NCBI GenBank assembly: GCA_035559795.1
Contig: DATMAR010000012.1
Coordinates: 1 to 64,000 of the forward strand
Direction: 5' to 3'
From: Fimbriimonadales bacterium
Lineage (GTDB): Bacteria; Armatimonadota; Fimbriimonadia; Fimbriimonadales; ATM1
DNA: 64,000 nucleotides
In this document: piece by piece, positions 53,995 to 61,931 of the stretch
Layout: every line of letters begins with the position of its first letter
Numbering within the stretch: position 1 is the first letter of the stretch
Made by a program: the position numbers and the translations under genes
The notes under the pieces: generated by a model
Seen by the model: the letters and a program-made list of their open reading frames with translations, nothing else
What the model was told of the DNA's origin: nothing
Database searches by the model: none

Positions 53995-54111
53995 TTACTT
54001 CGATTGTTTGCTTTCTATGCGTTTTCTTCTAATTTCAGTCCTTATCACGTAAACGAACAGCGCCGACCACACGAGAAGTGGCGGCAGAATCAGAGCGAGA
54101 GTCAAGTTCAT
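53995..54111 (-). CDS. ccmD: CcmD-like small membrane protein
   Basis: 38 codons, nested for its first ~75 bases in the end of ccmC. The ATG at 54111 has a strong GGGAGG site 7 bases upstream. The peptide has one hydrophobic helix (LALILPPLLVWSALFVYVI) followed by a basic tail (RRKRIES), the shape of CcmD proteins that bind CcmC and CcmE. The length fits the family, which is typically under 70 residues. Named by position and topology, as the sequence is too short for firm homology. Confidence 0.6.
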   Translation of the reverse strand: MNLTLALILPPLLVWSALFVYVIRTEIRRKRIESKQSK

Positions 54112-54775
54112 CAGCAGCCTCCCAGGCATAGGATATTTCAGCTTCACGAACGCGCAGTCTATACGCTAACGCGAACGCAAAAAATACAACGATTAAGGTG
54201 CTGTAAAAAATAATTCGATATGTAGGGTCGAGACCTCCCCCGACTACCGCCTCGTTTGCGCCGGCATGTCTGCTCTGTGTAGCAAAAGGTGGGATGCGCG
54301 GCAAAGCCCATATCAGGAAGGGAACCGTGAGAAACGCAAAAATGGAATATCCCGCCGATACTATAGCGGCGCGTTGCCTTTCTGCGATGGAGGTGCGAAG
54401 GGCGAAATATGCTAAGTAAATAAGAAGTTGCAAAAGAATAAGAACCTGACGCGGGTCCCATTCCCAAAATGCTCCCCATTGCATCTTGGCGAATATCATT
54501 CCCGTAAGAGTCGCAAGAATAACCAAAAGCGTCCCTATCTCGATTGCTGCAAGACTCCTGATATCGAAGCGTATGTCTTTCGTCATTAAATAGCGCCCCC
54601 CCATAATTGCACCCCAAAGAAAGAACGCGGTGCATAGCATCGCAGGGGGGACGTGAAAGAACATAATTTTAGCCGCCTCCGGTACGGGAAAGTTTTTGGC
54701 TGGAGGAGCCCAAATATAGGCAACGGTAACACCGATACCCGCAAGGAAAAGGACAATTTTCGCTATTCTTTCCAT
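54035..54775 (-). CDS. ccmC: Heme-handling protein of cytochrome c maturation
   Basis: Transfers heme to CcmE for cytochrome c maturation in the periplasm. 246 residues with about six helices. Contains the tryptophan-rich heme motif WGAFWEWDPR (100-109) and a conserved His at 41 (FFHVPPAM). In other CcmC proteins a second heme-ligating His is found in a TLHP-type motif; here that region reads ALPRIPP, with the nearest His later in SRHAG, so the second ligand is unclear. The ATG overlaps ccmB by 13 bases. CcmE and CcmF genes are not in this window. Confidence 0.9.
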   Translation of the reverse strand: MERIAKIVLFLAGIGVTVAYIWAPPAKNFPVPEAAKIMFFHVPPAMLCTAFFLWGAIMGGRYLMTKDIRFDIRSLAAIEIGTLLVILATLTGMIFAKMQWGAFWEWDPRQVLILLQLLIYLAYFALRTSIAERQRAAIVSAGYSIFAFLTVPFLIWALPRIPPFATQSRHAGANEAVVGGGLDPTYRIIFYSTLIVVFFAFALAYRLRVREAEISYAWEAADELDSRSDSAATSRVVGAVRLRDKD

Positions 54776-55455
54776 GTTGTACTGAAGAGAAACGGACCTA
54801 TCGCTAAGTAAGCAATCGTCAAACTAAGCATTGCTAAAACAGAGTGCCATCCTCCCGATGCCGGAGCGCCTAAGGCGATACGTGTGGCTGCTATCCCAGG
54901 TGCCAACATCCAAAGTAGAGGAGGTATAGAGATTACCCCCATTATCGCATGTCTACCCCGCGCACGGGAGCTCCAAACGCTCGTTAGCGTCATTCCGGAA
55001 GCCAAAGCGAGACAACCTACGAACACGGTACAAAGGAAGAGTGTCGCATCAGCGACTTCTACTCTTGTAAAGAGCAAGAAAAAAAGCAAAATAAGAAGCC
55101 CTATAGCGCAGGAGATGAACGCGTTATACAAAAGTTTCGCCCAATAAATAATTTCTGGTCGCGCAACCAGCCTCAGCAAGTCCGCAGTTCCGGATTCTTC
55201 TTCCGAAATAAAACTGCGCGCTATTGCGGTTACAGAAGAAAAGAGCAAAGAAATCCATAACATTCCTGCGGCGAGAGATGGTCGTAAAGTTTCTTTGACA
55301 ACGGATAATGCTATTGTGGTTACAATCACTAACGCAAAAAGCGCAATTGTATAGACGCCATGTTTAGAGCGCAAATCCACTAAAGCCTCTTTGTGTAAGA
55401 GAGCAATCAGTTCACTTGCCCAAGTTGATTTCCCATTCACCGAATTGTCTATCAT
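54763..55455 (-). CDS. ccmB: Heme exporter subunit B
   Basis: Membrane partner of CcmA in the ABC transporter that releases CcmE. 230 residues with about six helices. SEEESGTADLLRL in the cytoplasmic loop is the CcmB signature where CcmA docks. Overlaps ccmA by 44 bases upstream and ccmC by 13 bases downstream. Confidence 0.93.
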   Translation of the reverse strand: MIDNSVNGKSTWASELIALLHKEALVDLRSKHGVYTIALFALVIVTTIALSVVKETLRPSLAAGMLWISLLFSSVTAIARSFISEEESGTADLLRLVARPEIIYWAKLLYNAFISCAIGLLILLFFLLFTRVEVADATLFLCTVFVGCLALASGMTLTSVWSSRARGRHAIMGVISIPPLLWMLAPGIAATRIALGAPASGGWHSVLAMLSLTIAYLAIGPFLFSTTWKE

Positions 55456-56002
55456 AAGGGTCGTTGGTTGCGAGGATTATGCATCCTCTATTTCTTTGAT
55501 TCGCTATGATATTTTTTAGGATTTCTCTCCCATTTTCGTCGAGGCTTACACTAGGTTCGTCCAAAAGGAGAATTTTCGGTTTCGTTTGTATAGCCATTGC
55601 CAAACGGAGTCGCGCTCTCATCCCTGTGCTATATGCAGAAGTAGGCTTTTTGCAATCGAGCGAGAGACCGACATCGTTGAGCAGGACATGAGTATTTCCG
55701 GAATTTACATCACATCCACGCAATCGCGCGGTGAGCTGAAGATGCTCTAAACCCGTCAAATTAGCATACAATCGAAGTTCCGGAGACGCAAACCCGATAT
55801 CTTTTCGAGCGTCTCGTATGTTTTTTTCTATAGAACCTTCGGTGGGGCTTTCTAACCCTGCTAATAATCTCAAAAGGGTGGATTTTCCGCTCCCATTAGG
55901 TCCCGTAACGAGCAAGCATTCCCCTTTTTCCAAACAAAATTCTATCCCACGGAAAACCCATTGGGAATTGTATTTTTTTCCCAAACGAGTCGCCTGTAAC
56001 AT
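55412..56002 (-). CDS. ccmA: Heme exporter ATP-binding subunit
   Basis: ATPase of the Ccm ABC transporter. The start at 56002 (MLQATRLGKKYN) is the normal family N-terminus; a TTG at 56020 would add six residues. Walker A GPNGSGKSTLL, degenerate signature ('YSTGMRARLRLAMA'), Walker B ILLLDEPSVSLD and the late LAT-N switch loop are present. Encoded with ccmB and ccmC in a tight run. Confidence 0.94.
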   Translation of the reverse strand: MLQATRLGKKYNSQWVFRGIEFCLEKGECLLVTGPNGSGKSTLLRLLAGLESPTEGSIEKNIRDARKDIGFASPELRLYANLTGLEHLQLTARLRGCDVNSGNTHVLLNDVGLSLDCKKPTSAYSTGMRARLRLAMAIQTKPKILLLDEPSVSLDENGREILKNIIANQRNRGCIILATNDPYDRQFGEWEINLGK

Positions 56003-56021
56003 CAAAATGTCGTTCAACAAT

Positions 56022-57584
56022 TTAAATATTTTTCGAAGGAATCGTCGTTAGCAAAGGTTCTGCGCCGAAATCGGCAGGATCGTAGTTCTCTGCGCGTATA
56101 GTTCGCTCTCGCGCATCCGGCAGATAATACACGCGATAACCTTTGTCAAGTGCCTCTTTTAGTTCCTGCATGGATAATTTATCGATATAGATCACATCCT
56201 TTGTTTTTGGAACTATATCCGGATGAAAATAGTAAAGCATCATTCTTTCCAAAAGACCGCTGAGAACAATGCTTTTATCGGGCAAACTGCCGTGTTTTAG
56301 AATGGCCTGTTCTACGGTTTTATCTATCGCGATTCGCTTATCGTAATCCATAAGAACGGGTCCGCGCAAAAAATCAATCATGAAAGTTTCGCCTGAGAGT
56401 TGTATTTTGCGTATCGCCGCCGAGCGGGTGAGTGGCGTAATTCCTTTTTTCGGAGGTTCGATGTCTACACCGACGAGAAAAGGTGAAATTAATATCCCGA
56501 GAGTCAATATTCTCACCAACCAGCGCGAAAAGATTAAAGCGATGAGCAAAAGTAAAAAGGGAAGAGCAGGAATGAGATAACCTTCATCATGAGGAAGGCG
56601 AAGATATAAAACCCACACTAAAAAAATCACGAGAAGCCATACGAATATGTCTATTTTTGGAACGGGGTTTGCAACTTCTTTTCGAGAGTCTTCTATTTTT
56701 TGCCGGAGAATCCATCGGACGAGAGCAATTACGAGTGTTACGGAAAGAACGATGCTCCCGATGATTCCCCATACGCCTACTGTCGCTTGACCGAGAAGGA
56801 AAAGCGGCGAAAAAGGCAGATTCGGATTGACGAACCCACCCAAAAAATCGAGAAAAGTGCGTTTACCGGCACCGAAGGTCTCGTAATAACTCAAAAACTC
56901 GAAATTCGGATAGCGAAGCATGACGGGGATGAAGCAAGCGAAACTGGTAACTAATGCAACGGCAATAAACTCGAAACCACGCTGAAAACGCGATTTCTCG
57001 CTATGTGCAAACAAAAGGATGAGATAAGGAAGAAGAAAAATGATAGAGGTGAGTCGGGCACCCGTAGCCAAACCGAGCGCGGCCCCACCGTAAAATGAGT
57101 TTCCGGACAAAACCGCGTAAAACGAAATCATGAGAAACGCCATAGCCCACATGTAATCCATTCCACTCGCGCTGCTGATATACACGGTGGGGATGAAGGC
57201 GAAAGAGAGTGCGACTAAAAAATAATCCCTTAACCCGTATTTTCTTGCACATGCGGAAAAAAACGAAACGCAGATGGCTGAAAATAGCGCCGTTAGAAAG
57301 TTTACGGCTACCGGTCCGGATTGCCAAACGAATGCAGTGATGTATTCCTGCAAAGGGAAACCGGGAAGACGCGATGCTTCGTATTGCCCAGTAAGTGCGA
57401 TATGGCGAGCAGCGCGCGCTAAAGCCCAAGCATCGTTATCCGTTCCGTAACCTACGAAAAGAAAAGGGATGCGTGAGGCGAGAACTATACTTCCTAATAA
57501 AATATCAAAGAAAACGGGATGAATCTTCGATTCACGTTGCGAAACATGGATAGATTCCCGAGGAATTGTTTGTGAAGCCTCCAT
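56022..57584 (-). CDS. GT-C-fold membrane glycosyltransferase-like protein
   Basis: About 520 residues from ATG 57584 (RBS GAGGGGG); the in-frame upstream ATG adds an unlikely 65 residues into ahcY. About ten hydrophobic helices. The first extracytoplasmic loop has the acidic motif GTDNDAWALARAARH followed by Arg-Leu-Pro-Gly-Phe-Pro, characteristic of GT-C enzymes such as GT39/PMT-like proteins. A soluble C-terminal tail of ~110 residues follows. Probable transfer of a lipid-linked sugar; the substrate is unknown. Sits between ahcY and ccmA. Confidence 0.8.
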   Translation of the reverse strand: MEASQTIPRESIHVSQRESKIHPVFFDILLGSIVLASRIPFLFVGYGTDNDAWALARAARHIALTGQYEASRLPGFPLQEYITAFVWQSGPVAVNFLTALFSAICVSFFSACARKYGLRDYFLVALSFAFIPTVYISSASGMDYMWAMAFLMISFYAVLSGNSFYGGAALGLATGARLTSIIFLLPYLILLFAHSEKSRFQRGFEFIAVALVTSFACFIPVMLRYPNFEFLSYYETFGAGKRTFLDFLGGFVNPNLPFSPLFLLGQATVGVWGIIGSIVLSVTLVIALVRWILRQKIEDSRKEVANPVPKIDIFVWLLVIFLVWVLYLRLPHDEGYLIPALPFLLLLIALIFSRWLVRILTLGILISPFLVGVDIEPPKKGITPLTRSAAIRKIQLSGETFMIDFLRGPVLMDYDKRIAIDKTVEQAILKHGSLPDKSIVLSGLLERMMLYYFHPDIVPKTKDVIYIDKLSMQELKEALDKGYRVYYLPDARERTIRAENYDPADFGAEPLLTTIPSKNI

Positions 57585-57604
57585 GGTTTCCCCCTCAGAG
57601 CGAC

Positions 57605-58867
57605 TTATGTTCCTTCCTGCCAACCGCTTAAATATTGCTTCTGTTCTTCGCTGAGTGTATCTATTCGAATTTTCATACTTTCCAATTTCAAAAGTGCAAC
57701 TCGCTGATCGATTGGTTCTGGAACAGGATGAACGGACTTTGTCAGTTCCCGAGAATGTTGCGCCAGATATTCCATGCACAAGGCTTGATTCGCAAAACTC
57801 ATATCCATGACACTCGCCGGATGACCTTCAGCCGCTGCGAGATTGATCAAACGCCCTTCTCCTAAAAGATACAAACGCTTTCCGTCTTTCAAAGAGTATT
57901 CATCGACATGTTCGCGAATTCTTCTCTTCGTACCCATCTTTTCTAATGCAGTGATTTTCAGTTCCACATTGAAATGTCCAGCGTTGCAAAGTATCGCACC
58001 GTCTTTCATCTTTTCGAAATGTCTTTCCGAAATCACGTCTTTGCAACCGGTCGCTGTGATGAAAATATCCCCCAACGATGCCGCATCGTCCATGGGCATG
58101 ACGTCGAAACCATCCATAACCGCTTCCAATGCTTGAATGGAATCTACTTCCGTAACGATAACCCTTGCGCCCATTCCTCTTGCGCGCATCGCAATGCCTT
58201 TTCCACACCATCCGTATCCAGCAACGACGACTCTCCTCCCCGCAAAAAGAATATTCGTAGCGCGTAGAATCCCATCTATAGTGGATTGCCCCGTACCATA
58301 ACGATTATCGAATAAGTGTTTCGTCTTCGCATCGTTAACTGCAATTATCGGATAGGAGAGAACTCCTTGTTTTGCCATTGCACGCAATCGAATAACGCCG
58401 GTCGTCGTCTCTTCCGTGCCACCGAGGATATGTGGAATGAGTTCTTTGCGCTCGCTGTGAATGACGGTTACTGTGTCTGCTCCGTCATCCATGGTGAGGG
58501 TCGGCTGAATATCCAGAGCTTGATGAATATGCCGGTAATACATATGATGGTCTTCACCTCGGATGCAGAAGGCGCTTATCCCGTAATGTTCGGTGAGTGC
58601 GGCAGCAACGTCGTCTTGGGTGCTGAGAGGGTTGCTGGCACATACAGCCACTTCCGCACCGCCTTCTTTCAGTGCCAAAAGGAGGTTCGCCGTTTCGGTT
58701 GTCACGTGGAGGCAAGCGGTTATTCGCTGACCAAGAAGCGGTTTTTCTCGAGAGAATCGCGCAGATATCCCTCGCAAGACGGGCATTTCCCTGGATGCCC
58801 ATTCGATTCTTCTGAACCCTTCATCGGCGAGAGAAGCGTCTTTGATATGGTGAGAGACTATTGCCAT
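57605..58867 (-). CDS. ahcY: S-adenosylhomocysteinase
   Basis: Hydrolyses S-adenosylhomocysteine to adenosine and homocysteine, with NAD. 420 residues. [43 protein letters not shown] (NAD loop), [19 protein letters not shown] and the C-terminal LASAEGHP-like [14 protein letters not shown] are all present. A TATACT lies 9 bases upstream of the ATG with no Shine-Dalgarno, as for other putative near-leaderless genes here. First gene of the leftward run that includes GT-C and ccm genes. Confidence 0.97.
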   Translation of the reverse strand: MAIVSHHIKDASLADEGFRRIEWASREMPVLRGISARFSREKPLLGQRITACLHVTTETANLLLALKEGGAEVAVCASNPLSTQDDVAAALTEHYGISAFCIRGEDHHMYYRHIHQALDIQPTLTMDDGADTVTVIHSERKELIPHILGGTEETTTGVIRLRAMAKQGVLSYPIIAVNDAKTKHLFDNRYGTGQSTIDGILRATNILFAGRRVVVAGYGWCGKGIAMRARGMGARVIVTEVDSIQALEAVMDGFDVMPMDDAASLGDIFITATGCKDVISERHFEKMKDGAILCNAGHFNVELKITALEKMGTKRRIREHVDEYSLKDGKRLYLLGEGRLINLAAAEGHPASVMDMSFANQALCMEYLAQHSRELTKSVHPVPEPIDQRVALLKLESMKIRIDTLSEEQKQYLSGWQEGT

Positions 58868-58876
58868 TCCAGGCGA

Positions 58877-58882
58877 AGTATA
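58877..58882 (-). promoter_or_regulatory. -10-like TATACT of ahcY
   Basis: TATACT ends 9 bases before the ATG. The -35 region does not match TTGACA. Supports a very short leader only weakly. Confidence 0.35.
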
Positions 58883-58937
58883 CTTCTATCCTTTACTAAG
58901 GAGTCTCTGAGCACATATTTGAGCATATAAAAGCGCT

Positions 58938-60467
58938 ATGAGCATTCAACACGCAACAGTAACGATTTCCCGCTTTTTCGAAGAGATCTTTTCAGGACAG
59001 TACGGCAGAAAGCGTGCCTTAGGGTTAATTATCGCACTCGCTGGGGTTTGTGGAATTGCGGCAACGCTGCTTTACCTTTTCGAAGCGGACATGCGAATCG
59101 TCATAGCCTTTGCTGGCATTTCCGGTTTCACCCTGCTCGTGCTCATGATGGTGAGTTTTCATGAGTGGTTAATCCTTTTGGCGATTTTGGTAGGGCATTC
59201 CGTTTTTTATGGCAAACCTCCTGCATTAGGGTTGCGGATATACAACGCTATCGGTCCGGGAGACGTTTTTTGGTTCGTCGCATTTATTTGCGCAATCACG
59301 TATTGGTACGGGCAAAAAGATGCACCTCGCTTCCCCCCCTTACTTTTCTGGATTTTTGTTGCGCTGGCATCCTACACGGTCATTTATATCATGATTGCAT
59401 TTTTCTTCTGGAAGATTCGCGATATTGCGTTAGTACAAGCGGTGGGATGGCTGTATTTTTCCGTTGCATTTCCAACTTATTATTGTTTGACGACGGGAAG
59501 AATATGGAAACCGTTTTATCTTCTATTGCTTCTTACGCTCTATGCTGCAGGGACGTTAGCCGCTTTTGCTGAATTGGGAGTATTCGAAGGATTAATCAAT
59601 AGAACGGGGTTCGGAGGAATAGAAGGGAGAACATGGGGGGATGATGCTGTAAAAACGGAATATCTCGGCATGGGGGTAACCGTAACGCTGATTGCATTTA
59701 CCGTAATGGCTTTTGCAAGGAAAATAACCTGGAGATATTATGCAACTGGCGCGTTTTTATCTGGCGTACTTTTAGTATTCGTAGACCGAGGAAGAGTTCA
59801 CTATCTCGGGCTCGTTCTTGCGCTCGTTTTGCTCTGTTTCTTTATTCCGACCGCAGGACGACTTCGTGCTACGTTTTATGCGTTCACAGCGATTTTGGTT
59901 ACGATTCTAATCATTCAAGCCATAGGGGGAACGATTGCCGATAAATTTAATCGCGCCGTGGCAGTCGCGCAAAAACGAGTCGAACTCTCGACCCCCGAAG
60001 CGATAAAGTACGACCCCGGATTGCTCGGACGCGAAAGGCTGTTGCGAGAAGGATATGTCATTTTCAAGGAGAATCCGCTTTTCGGGGGGGGACCAGGAAC
60101 GATTTTCGGCTATCGTATCGAGTGGACGAATTGGACGACCGTACCTTTACCTTTCGTGGATAATTCGTGGTTATATCCTTTGGCAGTCGTCGGAATTGTA
60201 GGATTTTCGGGAATTATGCTGGTTTACTTGTCTTTTATCGGAGCAAATATTTGGGCACTGCAGAAATTGAGAAATCCATTACATAGAGCGCTTGCTGGTA
60301 TTCCTATGGCATTTTTAGTTGGTTTCTTGCTGCCATCCAGTTTCGTAACTTGGTGGTTGGTAGACCGCTTCCATGTTGCTGCTTATTCCATAGGAGTTGC
60401 TGTTGCTTTGGCACTCGTTTATCACGAAAAGAAATACGGTTCGGATATCCCGGTCGTAGAATTTTAA
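58938..60467 (+). CDS. O-antigen ligase-like / Wzy_C family membrane protein
   Basis: 509 residues with about ten to twelve helices and a large periplasmic loop. The loop contains LGRERLLREGYVIFKENPLFGGGPGTIFGY, the O-antigen ligase/polymerase signature of conserved Arg, Pro and Gly residues (R...NPLxGxGxG). The likely function is joining glycan chains to lipid or another glycan in the envelope. Start ATG at 58938 has no Shine-Dalgarno, with TATAAA 6 bases upstream. Divergent from ahcY. Confidence 0.85.
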   Translation: MSIQHATVTISRFFEEIFSGQYGRKRALGLIIALAGVCGIAATLLYLFEADMRIVIAFAGISGFTLLVLMMVSFHEWLILLAILVGHSVFYGKPPALGLRIYNAIGPGDVFWFVAFICAITYWYGQKDAPRFPPLLFWIFVALASYTVIYIMIAFFFWKIRDIALVQAVGWLYFSVAFPTYYCLTTGRIWKPFYLLLLLTLYAAGTLAAFAELGVFEGLINRTGFGGIEGRTWGDDAVKTEYLGMGVTVTLIAFTVMAFARKITWRYYATGAFLSGVLLVFVDRGRVHYLGLVLALVLLCFFIPTAGRLRATFYAFTAILVTILIIQAIGGTIADKFNRAVAVAQKRVELSTPEAIKYDPGLLGRERLLREGYVIFKENPLFGGGPGTIFGYRIEWTNWTTVPLPFVDNSWLYPLAVVGIVGFSGIMLVYLSFIGANIWALQKLRNPLHRALAGIPMAFLVGFLLPSSFVTWWLVDRFHVAAYSIGVAVALALVYHEKKYGSDIPVVEF

Positions 60468-60488
60468 AAAGTCGTAGAAGTTTAAATT
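60453..60488 (+). repeat. 18-bp tandem duplication at the end of the O-antigen ligase gene
   Basis: gtcgtagaattttaaaaa is followed directly by gtcgtagaagtttaaatt, duplicating the last codons VVEF-stop as VVEV-stop. This is the same unit length, 18 bp, as the duplication at 36496-36527. Confidence 0.6.
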
Positions 60489-60556
60489 CGACTGATACCG
60501 GAAATAAACATCTTTGCAAAACTTTATGAGTTTTTAGCAAACAATAGAGTACTTAG

Positions 60557-60895
60557 CTACAACGCAGCCTCTCCTCTTTCTCCTGTTCGTATGCGGATTA
60601 CATCGGTAACTTCACTGATAAATATTTTCCCGTCTCCGATTTCCCCTGTTCGCGCCGCCTGCAGGATCGCTTCGATTGCTTTCTCGACTTGGTCGTCGCG
60701 AAGAACGACTTCGATTCGAACCTTAGGAAGCAAGTTCACAGAATAAGTGCTTCCGCGATAGAGTTCCGTTCTTCCTTGCTGGCGTCCATGCCCTCTGACC
60801 GCTTCGGTAGTCAATCCGAAAATCCCCGCCTCTTCGAGAGCGGTTTTCACCTCTTCCAGTTTGTTTACTCTTACGATGCAGTCTATCTTTTTCAT
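60557..60895 (-). CDS. PII-family nitrogen regulatory protein
   Basis: 112 residues from ATG 60895, the exact family length, starting MKKIDCIVRV; the upstream in-frame extension of 58 residues to 61069 is not typical. The T-loop GRQQGRTELYRGSTYSVNLLPK contains Tyr at the GlnB uridylylation position, and the C-terminal TGEIGDGKIFISEVTDVIRIRTGERGEAAL is canonical. It senses 2-oxoglutarate and ATP/ADP. No amtB, glnA or glnD is adjacent, so the target cannot be inferred from context. Confidence 0.93.
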   Translation of the reverse strand: MKKIDCIVRVNKLEEVKTALEEAGIFGLTTEAVRGHGRQQGRTELYRGSTYSVNLLPKVRIEVVLRDDQVEKAIEAILQAARTGEIGDGKIFISEVTDVIRIRTGERGEAAL

Positions 60896-61051
60896 GTTAA
60901 TTACATTTCCATTAGGAACCAAACGCTTCCCAATTCCATTCAATAATTTTGACATCCCACGAAGTGAAAGCACCACTTTCCTTAGAGAAGTCACTTTTGA
61001 CTCTTGAGACATGATGTCTCTTCGCTGCGAATGCCATAATAGAATAAGGAA

Positions 61052-61756
61052 ATGGAAGAAAATCCCCAAAGAGACTGCGACCTTTCGATCATCGTCCCAG
61101 CCTATAACGAAGAAAAGACACTCGGGGCAGTTCTTGACAGACTTTTAGCGCTGCCTATCTGTAAAGAAATTATCGTTGTGGACGATGCTTCGACAGACTC
61201 TACGCCGGAGATTGCAAAAAGATACGGCGATAAAATTGTTTATTTTCGCCAGCCGAAAAATATGGGGAAGGGTGCCGCAATTCGGCAAGGCCTCACCCTT
61301 GCAAAAGGGAAGGCGACGATCATTCAAGACGCCGATTTGGAATACACCCCTGAGGAAATTCCTGACGTAGTAAAACCGATTTTGGAAGGGAAGGCGGATG
61401 TAGTTTACGGTTCTCGCTTCAAACGGGGAATGCATCCGAATATGGCGCTTCCTAATAAACTCGTGAATGTTATGTTGGTTTGGGCTGTTCGGTTGCTTTT
61501 CTTCAAAAAAATTACGGACGAGGCGACATGTTATAAAGCATTTCGCACTTCTGTTTTGAAAAAAATGAATCTCGAATGCAATCGCTTCGAATTTTGTCCA
61601 GAAGTAACAGCGAAAGCGATTCGCATGGGTTTGGACATTCATGAAGTTCCCATTAACTATGCCCCGCGAAGCAAAAAAGAAGGCAAAAAAATTCGATGGA
61701 CAGACGGCGTTGAAGCATTTTGGACGCTCTTGAGACACAGATTTTCGAAGTTTTAG
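61052..61756 (+). CDS. GT2 glycosyltransferase (dolichyl-phosphate mannosyltransferase-like)
   Basis: 234 residues. Conserved [40 protein letters not shown], the D-x-D QDADLEY and a C-terminal helix mark a GT-A-fold family 2 enzyme. Relatives charge polyprenyl phosphate with a sugar, which GT-C enzymes then use. ATG lies 6 bases after TAGAAT with no proper Shine-Dalgarno. Its 5' end overlaps, head to head, an antisense extension of the PII frame that is probably not used. Confidence 0.9.
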   Translation: MEENPQRDCDLSIIVPAYNEEKTLGAVLDRLLALPICKEIIVVDDASTDSTPEIAKRYGDKIVYFRQPKNMGKGAAIRQGLTLAKGKATIIQDADLEYTPEEIPDVVKPILEGKADVVYGSRFKRGMHPNMALPNKLVNVMLVWAVRLLFFKKITDEATCYKAFRTSVLKKMNLECNRFEFCPEVTAKAIRMGLDIHEVPINYAPRSKKEGKKIRWTDGVEAFWTLLRHRFSKF

Positions 61757-61799
61757 ATCAGTAACATTTTTAACTGTTTATTAGAACATTTATTTCTTT

Positions 61800-61921
61800 C
61801 GTTCCCGAGTCTCTCGTGTTTTTCTAGTATCTCGTTCCCTGGTTCTCCTTAGTATCTCCTTACCGGTTCTTTTTGGGAACGCACACTCTATCTCTCTCGT
61901 TCCCAAGTTCACTCGGGAACG
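61800..61921. repeat. Cluster of GTTCCC...GGGAAC palindromic repeats
   Basis: A 24-bp palindrome cgttcccaagttcactcgggaacg (61898-61921) is joined by a longer imperfect pair CGTTCCC (61833-61839) / GGGAACG (61875-61881) and a half copy at 61800. A degenerate copy lies at 27035. All are in convergent intergenic gaps. Probably a REP-like family of the genome. Confidence 0.65.
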
Positions 61922-61931
61922 CATAATTGTA

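Noticed and set aside
58868-58937. SAH riboswitch before ahcY
   Set aside because: The divergent gap is only 70 bases and has no pseudoknot-type pairing; too short for known SAH riboswitches.
60896-61069. N-terminal extension of the PII protein
   Set aside because: The 58 added residues are outside the normal 112-residue fold and overlap the divergent promoter region of the GT2 gene.
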